Shown here: positions 42,578-50,085 of the stretch, in pieces | Position numbering within the stretch: position 1 is the stretch's first letter | Layout of the letters: each line of letters begins with the position of its first letter | Assembly (NCBI GenBank): GCA_947445115.1 | Contig: CANFCG010000017.1 | Location: 1-51,704 of the forward strand | Reading direction: 5' to 3' | Origin: Comamonadaceae bacterium | GTDB lineage: Bacteria > Pseudomonadota > Gammaproteobacteria > Burkholderiales > Burkholderiaceae_C | DNA length: 51,704 nt | The notes under the pieces: model-generated | Told to the model about the DNA's origin: nothing | Databases searched by the model: none | The model's input: the letters and a program-made list of their open reading frames with translations, nothing else | Translations under genes and position numbers: made by a program

Positions 42578-43534
42578 TTAACCTACTAAAAAGTCTTGGC
42601 TAATGCCTTGTCCAATGACGTTGATGCGCTCTAAAAATTGCGTTAAATAAGCATGCAAGCCTTGCTTCAAGATGTCGTCGATGCTGGCGAACTGAATCTG
42701 CGCTTGCAACAGTCCCGCCTGCCGCAGTGTCTGGCTGCTCCGCTTATTGGCGAGCCGTCCCAATTGATTGCACAGTGCATTCATCGCCGCCATCAGCGAG
42801 CGCGGCATATCGGCACGCAAGATCAACAGCTCCGCCACACGCGCAGGCGTGATGGTGTCACGATACGTTTTACGATAAATCTCAAAACCCGACACACTAC
42901 GCAAAATCGCAGCCCAGTGGTAGTACTCGCCTGGTCCGACCATCGCTGCCCAGTTTTGCGCCTCAATCGCAGCGCCTTCAAAAAACTTGACATCTAACAA
43001 TCTCGCCACGTTGTCGGCTCGCTCCAGCGCATTGCCCAGCGCAACAAAACGGTAGGCATCGTCACGCGGCATGGTGCCTGATGTTACGCCGCGCGTGAGA
43101 TGCGCACGGTGCTTCACCCATTCAAAAAACGCGGGCATGTCCCCCGTCCACGCATTGTTAGCTAACCGCTCTTGCAGCTCTAACCACGTCACGTTGACGG
43201 TTTCCCATAGCTCCGTGGTCAGCGCACCACGCACGGCTCTGGCGTTTTCGCGTGCGGCATACAGTGCACTGTAAATGCTGGATGCATTACTGGGGTTAGT
43301 CACCATAAAACGCAGCACCGAGTCGCTGCTGATGGTGTCATGCGCCTCGTGGTACGCAGGCTCTAGCTCAGAGATGGTTAGCATGGCGCGGGCCGCTTGG
43401 CTGCGTTGCTCAAAGTTTTTGCCACCTGCCAGCAAGTTGCTTTGCAAATGGATGTCTAGCATCCGAGCCGTGTTTTCAGCGCGTTCGGTATAACGCGCCA
43501 TCCAAAATAAATGATCAGCGGTGGAGCTCAGCAT
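42578..43534 (-). CDS. Alpha-E domain-containing protein
   Basis: A 318-residue all-helical protein of the alpha-E family (COG2307). It opens with MLSSTADHLFWMARYTERAENTARML, the family signature, and contains WETVNVTWLELQERL and VALGNALERADNVARLLD. The start at 43534 has GGAGG upstream; the frame is open to 43567, but those codons overlap the ATP-grasp gene. It overlaps the ATP-grasp gene by seven bases. The domain is thought to form a complex with the ligase; no catalytic residues are evident. Function is not known. Confidence 0.92.
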   Translation of the reverse strand: MLSSTADHLFWMARYTERAENTARMLDIHLQSNLLAGGKNFEQRSQAARAMLTISELEPAYHEAHDTISSDSVLRFMVTNPSNASSIYSALYAARENARAVRGALTTELWETVNVTWLELQERLANNAWTGDMPAFFEWVKHRAHLTRGVTSGTMPRDDAYRFVALGNALERADNVARLLDVKFFEGAAIEAQNWAAMVGPGEYYHWAAILRSVSGFEIYRKTYRDTITPARVAELLILRADMPRSLMAAMNALCNQLGRLANKRSSQTLRQAGLLQAQIQFASIDDILKQGLHAYLTQFLERINVIGQGISQDFLVG

Positions 43535-44970
43535 AATGCGGCCTCCTTCACTTCTTCCAACACCCAAGTATCTTTAGTACCGCCGCCTTGCGACGAGTTC
43601 ACCACCAACGAGCCTTCACCCAAAGCCACGCGGCATAAGCCTCCGGGCACGAGCCTCGTCTCTTTGCCGCACAGCACATAAGGTCGCAAGTCAATATGAC
43701 GCGGTGCAATGCCGCTTTCTACATAGGTGGGGCAAGTCGATAGCGCCAACGTGGGCTGCGCGATGTAACCTTCGGGCTTAGCGAGCAAACGTGCGCGGAA
43801 ATCTTCAATTTGCGCTGTTGTGGACGCTGGTCCAACCAGCATGCCGTAGCCGCCAGCGCCATGGACTTCTTTGACGACCAAGTCTTTGAGGTTCGCCAGC
43901 ACATAGGACAAGTCGCTTGGTTTGCGGCACTGGTAAGTCGGCACGTTATGCAGAATCGGCTCTTCGTTTAAATAAAACTTAATTACGTCAGGGATAAACG
44001 GATAGGTCGATTTATCGTCTGCAACGCCCGTGCCCACCGCGTTGGTAATGGTCACGCGCCCTGCGCACACCACTGACATTAAGCCTGGCACGCCCAAAGT
44101 GGAATCAGAGCGAAACACAAGTGGATCTAAAAAGTCGTCGTCGATACGGCGGTAAATCACGTCCACACGCTGCGGCCCTTGCGTGGTGCGCATGTAAAGA
44201 AGTCCTTCATCGACAAACATATCCTTGCCTTCGACCAGCTCCACGCCCATTTGCTGCGCCAAAAACGCGTGCTCGAAATACGCCGAGTTGTACATGCCCG
44301 GCGTCATCACGACAACGCTGGGGTCATCCACACCTACGGGGGCGCTCTCCCTCAGTGTTTGCAGCAAGAGGTCGGGGTAGTGCTCAATCGGCGCAATCGG
44401 CATGGTGCTAAACGCTTCAGGGAACAGCCGCATCATCATCTTGCGGTCTTCCAGCATATACGACACGCCCGACGGTACACGCAAGTTGTCCTCTAGAACA
44501 TAAAACTCGCCCTGCCCCGCACGAACGATATCCACGCCCGATATGTGACAGTAGTTACTACCCGCGACTTGCACACCTTGCATTTGCGGGCGGTACTGCG
44601 CATTCAAATAGATTTGCTCGGCGGGCACGATACCCGCTTTGACGATGTGCTGGTTGTGATACACGTCGTGCACAAACATGTTGAGCGCTTGCACGCGCTG
44701 AATCAAGCCTTTTTGCAGCGTCGTCCATTCATTAGAAGGAATGATGCGCGGAATCAAATCAAACGGAATCAAACGCTCCGTACCTGCATCGTCGCCGTAA
44801 ACCGCAAAGGTTATACCTACTTGCCGAAAGGCAGCATCAGCTTGGGCACGTTTGTGCGACATGGCGCCTTGCGAATAGCTTTTAGCCCATTGCTGGTAAG
44901 CCTCGTAATGCGCCAGTGGTTGACTCTGTTTGGTATCCAGGCCGTACATCTCGTCGTAAAATTTCATCAT
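43528..44970 (-). CDS. Circularly permuted ATP-grasp type 2 protein
   Basis: A 480-residue protein of the COG2308 family. Landmarks are the N-terminal MMKFYDEMYG, QALNMFVHDVYHNQHIV, VLEDNLRVPSGVSYMLEDR and LVVKEVHGAGGYGMLVGP, with the Lys-rich ATP-binding strand, and DIRP-like DLRPYVLCGKET. ATP-grasp enzymes activate a carboxyl group as an acyl phosphate and join it to an amine, so this is probably the amide-forming enzyme of the cluster. It is the first gene of the four-gene operon. It has no signal peptide and overlaps alpha-E by seven bases. Confidence 0.94.
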   Translation of the reverse strand: MMKFYDEMYGLDTKQSQPLAHYEAYQQWAKSYSQGAMSHKRAQADAAFRQVGITFAVYGDDAGTERLIPFDLIPRIIPSNEWTTLQKGLIQRVQALNMFVHDVYHNQHIVKAGIVPAEQIYLNAQYRPQMQGVQVAGSNYCHISGVDIVRAGQGEFYVLEDNLRVPSGVSYMLEDRKMMMRLFPEAFSTMPIAPIEHYPDLLLQTLRESAPVGVDDPSVVVMTPGMYNSAYFEHAFLAQQMGVELVEGKDMFVDEGLLYMRTTQGPQRVDVIYRRIDDDFLDPLVFRSDSTLGVPGLMSVVCAGRVTITNAVGTGVADDKSTYPFIPDVIKFYLNEEPILHNVPTYQCRKPSDLSYVLANLKDLVVKEVHGAGGYGMLVGPASTTAQIEDFRARLLAKPEGYIAQPTLALSTCPTYVESGIAPRHIDLRPYVLCGKETRLVPGGLCRVALGEGSLVVNSSQGGGTKDTWVLEEVKEAALC

Positions 44971-45027
44971 CCCCCTTTGAAATCAAGCCTAAATGATAAG
45001 CTTGTTTTCTTTTTACCAGCAAATACC

Positions 45028-45708
45028 ATGCCAAACCTACTTTCCTGCATACAAATTGAATCAGCCCCAAACCCCACCGCCGCCGTTATTTGGCTGCACG
45101 GCCTAGGTGCTAGCGGCGACGACTTTGCAGGTCTCTACCCTGAACTTGATCTAGAGGGCTGCCCCGCCATTCGATTCATCTTCCCTCATGCGCCGCAAAT
45201 TCCTGTCACCATCAACGGCGGCTACGTCATGCCTGCGTGGTACGACATTTTTGGGGCCGAGCTGGGCGCTGGTGCGATTCGCAAAGAAGACGACATGGGC
45301 ATTCGCAAATCGCAGGCCGACATCGAAGCCTTAATTGCCTTTGAGGTCGCACGCGGCATTAAGCCCGAGCACATCGTGCTAGCAGGTTTTTCGCAAGGCT
45401 GTGCCATGGCGCTGCACACGGGGCTGCGCCACAAGGCAGGTCTGGCGGGCATCATGGCGCTATCGGGATATTTGCCGCTCGCAGGCACAGTAGAAGCCGA
45501 AGCCAGCACGGCGAACAAAGCCACGCCAATTTTTATGGCGCACGGCACGCAAGACCCCGTCGTTGTTTTAGAACGTGCCGTGGCATCACACGAGACATTG
45601 AACAGTCTTGGCTACCAAGTCAAGTGGCACACCTACCCCATGCCGCACAGCGTGCATCCGCGCGAAGTGGCGGATATCAGTGCGTTTTTGAAGCGTGTAC
45701 TGAAGTAG
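45028..45708 (+). CDS. Carboxylesterase / phospholipase-type alpha/beta hydrolase
   Basis: A 226-residue cytoplasmic serine hydrolase of the carboxylesterase 2 / acyl-protein thioesterase family. The oxyanion-hole motif is IWLHGLGASGDDF, the nucleophile elbow is LAGFSQGCAMAL (Ser in GFSQG), and the acid and base are in GTQDPVV (Asp) and MPHSVHPREV (His). The start is ATG 45028; the frame is open far upstream but that extension lies antisense to the ATP-grasp gene. It is convergent with the DUF1501 gene. It probably hydrolyses short acyl esters or lysophospholipids. Confidence 0.93.
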   Translation: MPNLLSCIQIESAPNPTAAVIWLHGLGASGDDFAGLYPELDLEGCPAIRFIFPHAPQIPVTINGGYVMPAWYDIFGAELGAGAIRKEDDMGIRKSQADIEALIAFEVARGIKPEHIVLAGFSQGCAMALHTGLRHKAGLAGIMALSGYLPLAGTVEAEASTANKATPIFMAHGTQDPVVVLERAVASHETLNSLGYQVKWHTYPMPHSVHPREVADISAFLKRVLK

Positions 45709-45712
45709 CTTT

Positions 45713-46882
45713 TTAGCTACGCAGCAACTGCAACTGATCAAACTTGCCGCGCACCACCAACTCAGGGTTGACACCCCACCAACCCTTTGCCACCGTGGTT
45801 TGCAGCTGCCTAAAGTCGGTGGTGTAGACGAGGTTTTGCGAGCTATCCAAACGTGCCAAATCGGGCGCTTGCCCGACCAAGCCACCGCGCACCGCGCCGC
45901 CCAACACAAAGTGCGAAGCGGCTGTGCCGTGGTCAGTGCCGTTGCTTTGGTTTTGCCGCGCACGCCGTCCAAATTCAGAGTAGGTCATCACTAGTGTTCT
46001 GTCCCAAGCACCAACCTCTTGTAGTGCGCTGCGCAATGCTGCTAGACCTTCGGCCAATTGTTTGAGCAAATTGGCGTGATTGCCTTGCTGGTTTACGTGC
46101 GTATCGAAGCTGCCGTGGCTGAGCACAATCACGGGCACACCTGCCTTACCGCGTTGCCCTACCACGATTTGTGCTGCCGCTTGAACCGATTGGCCAAAGC
46201 CGCCGTTTGGAAATTCCGTTTTAAAGGCGTACTTCTCACCGCGCAGGCCATTGGCAGCTTCAACAATGGCGCGTTCCACACCCAAAATATGCTGAAGCGA
46301 GGTGTTACCCGCCAAGTCGGATGGCATCGCCAATCTAGACTGATTGACAAACGTCTCTGTCTGACGCAGCGAGACCGCATCGGCTCCCGCCAGTGGGCCT
46401 TGTTCGTTAATGCCTACTAGTACACCTTCACTGGTAAAAGCCTTACCAATCGTGGGCTGCAAGCCAGAGTGTAGAGCTCTTGCCACCCACCCATCAGATA
46501 GATACTCTTTGGATTTCGACGCGGTGTTCCAAATATCAATCGAACGAAAATGCGATAAATTGGGATCAGGATAGCCCACACCTTGCACAATGGCGAGTTC
46601 ATTTTTCTCCCAAACTGGGAGGAGCGGCGCAAGCGCTGGATGCAATCCCTGCTGGCTGTCAATGCGAATGACATCGTCAGGCTTGATGCCAATCGTAGGG
46701 CGTAACTGAGCATAAATGGGATTCGCATACGGAATGACCGTATTCAAACTGTCGTTTCCGCCTTTGAGCTCCACCAAGATCAGCACGCGATCATGGATAG
46801 CAATTTTTTGCGCCAAACTGAGAGAAGGTAAACCCACAAAGCCAATACCCACGGTGCTTGCGAGTAATTCACGTCTATTCAT
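45713..46882 (-). CDS. DUF1501 domain-containing protein with Tat-like signal
   Basis: A 389-residue protein of the DUF1501 family, related to the sulfatase/alkaline-phosphatase fold. The N-terminus (MNRRELLASTVGIGFVGLPS) is a twin-arginine-type signal, so export is likely. It continues with LVELKGGNDSLNTVIPY, SHFRSIDIWNT, GAWDRTLVMTYSEFGRRARQNQSNGTDHGTAASHFVLGG (only short parts quoted here), giving the conserved metal-binding Glu/Gly-Thr-Asp-His-Gly end. It is paired with the DUF1800 gene upstream, with nine bases between. The pair's function is unknown. Confidence 0.9.
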   Translation of the reverse strand: MNRRELLASTVGIGFVGLPSLSLAQKIAIHDRVLILVELKGGNDSLNTVIPYANPIYAQLRPTIGIKPDDVIRIDSQQGLHPALAPLLPVWEKNELAIVQGVGYPDPNLSHFRSIDIWNTASKSKEYLSDGWVARALHSGLQPTIGKAFTSEGVLVGINEQGPLAGADAVSLRQTETFVNQSRLAMPSDLAGNTSLQHILGVERAIVEAANGLRGEKYAFKTEFPNGGFGQSVQAAAQIVVGQRGKAGVPVIVLSHGSFDTHVNQQGNHANLLKQLAEGLAALRSALQEVGAWDRTLVMTYSEFGRRARQNQSNGTDHGTAASHFVLGGAVRGGLVGQAPDLARLDSSQNLVYTTDFRQLQTTVAKGWWGVNPELVVRGKFDQLQLLRS

Positions 46883-46891
46883 AGCATGCTC

Positions 46892-48259
46892 CTACTTCAA
46901 TTGAAACACAGGATCGAGCGTGAGCGCCCGAATGTACGCCGAACCCACCGTACCCGCAGGTACAGCATGTGAGGGCTGACTGGTCGCAAACATGGCGCTT
47001 GCCAGTTTCTGTTTAGCGCTCGCATCTGGCTCACGCTCCGTCGTTGCGCCATATTGACTCAGGAATTTTTCACGGTCAAACGACATGCCAAGACTGGAGG
47101 CGTTCATGTTGTTGCCAATCGAAAAGATCTGCTCAGTCGTGCGCTTGCGCTCCAAGAGCGTGGTCGCGTTAATCCACTGCACGCCGCCAGGCCAACCCTT
47201 CACGTTGGGTGGCATCAGCAAGTTTTGTCCCAGTCCTGCCGAGCGGTTCATCAGCACATCGGGCTGCGAGACTGCAAACTGAAATTGCCGCGCCACGCCT
47301 ACCAGCAAATCAATGGGCGATTTGATGAGGCTGCCGCGATTGCTTGGTGCCCAAAAATCATCGCTCAGCAATAGCACACGCAGCGCGGCGCTGATGTCGT
47401 ATCCGCTTTGCCTAAACACAACTGTGGACTTTTCAATCACCGCATAATTAGGCGTTGGCGAGACAAACTCCAGCCACAACTTGGTGACGATATAACGCGC
47501 AGTTTGCGGCTGCGTCAAGATTAAGTTGACCAAACCCTCGCCATCAAAATTCCCTGTTTGAGCAAATATAGTTTTGCTACCTGTGTCGTGAATGCGCGGT
47601 CTAAAAACGAACGCACTCGTCACGGGATCTATGCTATACCCCGTCAGTGCACGAGCGGCTTCTTTGATGTCTACTTCGCTGTAAGCCTTACTGGTACTGG
47701 CTTCGCCAAGGGTAAAGAGTTCTAACAACTCACGTGCGAGGTTCTCATTGGGTGCTTCCTTACGGCTGTTCGCGTTATCTAAATAGATCAACATCGCGGG
47801 GTCAACCACGATGCCGCGCAGCATGGTTGCAAAGCTGCCCAGTGCGTTGGTTCGAAGTAGCTGATGCTGAGTCCACATCGCGATGGAGCGCACCACTTTT
47901 TGCTGCGACGTGGCAAAGTGGTTATGCCAGAACAAAGTCATGCGCTCGGCCAAGGGATGGGGCGTCGTCAGCATTTCCCATAGCCACCATTGTTTGATGT
48001 CCACGCCTTCCAATATCTGCGTGCGGCGCTGTTCTTGGCGCTCCTCCTGCGTTTTTAGCTCACTTGGTGGCGTGAAAGTAGACGCGTTCACAAAAGCAGG
48101 GGTTGGGTGCTGGGTTTTGTTTTGCTTCGCGTCTTGCAAGATTCGATCGAGGGCGACCTCGGTACTCAGTCCTACAAACAGCGCAATCTCAGCGCTGCTG
48201 GGCGTAAATCCTGTACGCACCAAAAGATGCCGAACATCCAACTCGCCAAGTATCTGCAT
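46892..48259 (-). CDS. DUF1800 domain-containing protein
   Basis: A 455-residue, mostly helical protein of the DUF1800 family. It contains the hallmark MTLFWHNHFATSQQKV, LLRGIVVDPAMLIYLDN-type stretch with the conserved Asn, NENLARELLELFTLGEA, and near the end PPNVKGWPGG. DUF1800 genes are almost always paired with DUF1501 genes, as here. The start is placed at ATG 48259 behind AAGGAGA; a TTG at 48280 is possible but lies on the ribosome binding site. No signal peptide is obvious, which is unusual next to a Tat-exported partner. Function unknown. Confidence 0.9.
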   Translation of the reverse strand: MQILGELDVRHLLVRTGFTPSSAEIALFVGLSTEVALDRILQDAKQNKTQHPTPAFVNASTFTPPSELKTQEERQEQRRTQILEGVDIKQWWLWEMLTTPHPLAERMTLFWHNHFATSQQKVVRSIAMWTQHQLLRTNALGSFATMLRGIVVDPAMLIYLDNANSRKEAPNENLARELLELFTLGEASTSKAYSEVDIKEAARALTGYSIDPVTSAFVFRPRIHDTGSKTIFAQTGNFDGEGLVNLILTQPQTARYIVTKLWLEFVSPTPNYAVIEKSTVVFRQSGYDISAALRVLLLSDDFWAPSNRGSLIKSPIDLLVGVARQFQFAVSQPDVLMNRSAGLGQNLLMPPNVKGWPGGVQWINATTLLERKRTTEQIFSIGNNMNASSLGMSFDREKFLSQYGATTEREPDASAKQKLASAMFATSQPSHAVPAGTVGSAYIRALTLDPVFQLK

Positions 48260-48281
48260 CTGAGTCTCCTTAAGGTACAAT

Positions 48282-48303
48282 AAAAAGCACGGTCGTTCTT
48301 TTT
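48282..48303 (+). promoter_or_regulatory. Palindromic operator in front of etfBA
   Basis: Perfect arms AAAAAG (48282-48287) and CTTTTT (48298-48303) surround the core CACGGTCGTT, where ACG (48289-48291) and CGT (48294-48296) are also inverted repeats. Only one base pair and the central GT break the 22-base symmetry. It lies between the divergent DUF1800 and etfB genes and looks like a TetR-type regulator site. A second hairpin, AGTCTT-AGCG-AAGACT, follows at 48329-48344. Confidence 0.6.
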
Positions 48304-48392
48304 TGTTTTGTTACACATAGCATACGTCAGTCTTAGCGAAGACTAACACCTAGAATCGATCAGTCAATTTTGTTTAACTCTGGAGTCTAGTT

Positions 48393-49142
48393 ATGAAAGT
48401 TTTAGTCGCTGTCAAGCGTGTAGTGGATTACAACGTCAAAGTGCGCGTCAAGTCAGATGGTACGGGCATGGATTTAGCGGGCGTCAAGATGAGCATGAAT
48501 CCGTTTGATGAGATTGCTATCGAAGAAGCTGTCCGCCTGCGCGAAAAAGGAGTGATCGTAGAGGTCATTGCTGTGTCCTGCGGCGTGACCCAGTGCCAAG
48601 AAACGCTGCGCACTGCCATGGCGATTGGCGCTGACCGTGCAATTTTGGTGGAGACTGATGTCGAGCTTCAACCTCTCGCCGTGGCCAAGCTACTCAAAGC
48701 ATTGATGGACAAAGAGCAAGCTAGTCTTGTCATTTTGGGCAAGCAAGCGATTGACGACGACTGCAACCAAACGGGTCAAATGCTGGCGGCTTTAGCGGAC
48801 ATCCCGCAAGCCACTTTCGCTTCTAAAGTTGAAATCGCTGATGGAAAAGCTTCCGTCACCCGCGAAGTTGATGGTGGTTTAGAGACCCTCTCAATAAGCT
48901 TGCCAGCCGTTATCACCACCGATTTGCGCCTGAACGAGCCGCGTTACGTGACACTGCCTAACATCATGAAGGCGAAGAAAAAGCAAATGGACATCTATAA
49001 GCCAGAAGACTTAGGTGTCGATGTGGCTTCGCGTATCAAAACGCTCAAAGTCACCGAGCCAGTCAAGCGCGGCGCGGGTATCAAAGTGCCTGACGTAGCG
49101 ACGCTAGTTGCGAAGCTGAAACTCGAAGCCAAAGTTATCTAA
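48393..49142 (+). CDS. etfB: Electron transfer flavoprotein, beta subunit
   Basis: A 249-residue subunit. It begins [20 protein letters not shown] and has the family signature VNPFDE-like [21 protein letters not shown], then [20 protein letters not shown] and a C-terminal [16 protein letters not shown] segment. With EtfA it accepts electrons from acyl-CoA dehydrogenases and passes them to the quinone pool by way of ETF-QO. It is followed 10 bases later by etfA and then an acyl-CoA dehydrogenase, so the set is a dedicated beta-oxidation electron-transfer operon. Ribosome binding site GGAG. Confidence 0.97.
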   Translation: MKVLVAVKRVVDYNVKVRVKSDGTGMDLAGVKMSMNPFDEIAIEEAVRLREKGVIVEVIAVSCGVTQCQETLRTAMAIGADRAILVETDVELQPLAVAKLLKALMDKEQASLVILGKQAIDDDCNQTGQMLAALADIPQATFASKVEIADGKASVTREVDGGLETLSISLPAVITTDLRLNEPRYVTLPNIMKAKKKQMDIYKPEDLGVDVASRIKTLKVTEPVKRGAGIKVPDVATLVAKLKLEAKVI

Positions 49143-49152
49143 GGAACGAATC

Positions 49153-50085
49153 ATGTCTATTCTTGTTATTGCCGAACACGACAACGCATCCATTAAAGGT
49201 GCCACTCTTAACACCGTCACAGCGGCGTTGGCCTGCGGGCCAGATGTCCACGTGCTTGTTGCAGGCTCTGCCGCGCAAGCCGCAGCCAGTATGGCTTCCC
49301 AAATAGTGGGCGTTTCAAAAGTATTGCATGCCGACGCACCGCAATTTGCGCATGGCCTTGCTGAAGAAGTTGCTGCCCAAGTGCTTGCGATTGCTTCCAA
49401 CTATTCACACATTTTGTTTCCAGCTACGGCGAGTGGCAAAAACATTGCGCCGCGCGTGGCGGCAAAACTGGATGTCGCGCAAATGAGCGATGTAACGAAA
49501 GTTATCTCCGCCGATACGTTTGAGCGCCCCATCTACGCGGGCAATGCGATTGCAACGGTGCAGTCTAGCGACAGCGTCAAAGTCTTGACCGTGCGTACCA
49601 CGGGATTCGATCCTGCGGCCAACACGGGCGGCTCTGCTGCCGTGGAAAATTTATCAGCCGTGGCTTGCAGCGGCAAGAGCACGTTTGTGGGTAGCGAAAT
49701 CGCTAAGAACGACCGCCCAGAACTCACTGCCGCCAAAATCATCGTCAGCGGTGGACGCGCGCTGGGTTCGAGCGAGAAGTTCAATGAAGTGATGACGCCG
49801 CTTGCCGACAAGCTAGGCGCAGCACTCGGTGCCTCACGCGCAGCCGTCGATGCGGGCTATGCGCCTAATGATTGGCAAGTGGGTCAAACGGGCAAGATCG
49901 TCGCACCGCAGCTCTACGTGGCTTGTGGGATTAGCGGCGCGATTCAGCACTTGGCTGGCATGAAGGACAGCAAGGTCATCGTGGCGATTAACAAAGACCC
50001 CGAGGCTCCCATTTTTAGCGTGGCGGATTACGGTTTAGAAGCTGACCTCTTCATTGCTGTGCCTGAAATGGTTGCCGCGCTATGA
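49153..50085 (+). CDS. etfA: Electron transfer flavoprotein, alpha subunit
   Basis: A 310-residue subunit that binds FAD. Conserved C-terminal features are VSGGRALGSSEKFNEVMTPL, LGAALGASRAAVDAGY, VGQTGKIVAPQLYVACGISG and GMKDSKVIVAINKDPEAPIF, which form the FAD site. It pairs with EtfB. The stop overlaps the start of the acyl-CoA dehydrogenase gene by four bases (ATGA), implying co-translation with that enzyme, the likely electron donor. Confidence 0.97.
   Translation: MSILVIAEHDNASIKGATLNTVTAALACGPDVHVLVAGSAAQAAASMASQIVGVSKVLHADAPQFAHGLAEEVAAQVLAIASNYSHILFPATASGKNIAPRVAAKLDVAQMSDVTKVISADTFERPIYAGNAIATVQSSDSVKVLTVRTTGFDPAANTGGSAAVENLSAVACSGKSTFVGSEIAKNDRPELTAAKIIVSGGRALGSSEKFNEVMTPLADKLGAALGASRAAVDAGYAPNDWQVGQTGKIVAPQLYVACGISGAIQHLAGMKDSKVIVAINKDPEAPIFSVADYGLEADLFIAVPEMVAAL

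Noticed and set aside
44545-45027. Possible N-terminal extension of the carboxylesterase
   Set aside because: It runs antisense through the ATP-grasp gene, and homologues start near 45028.
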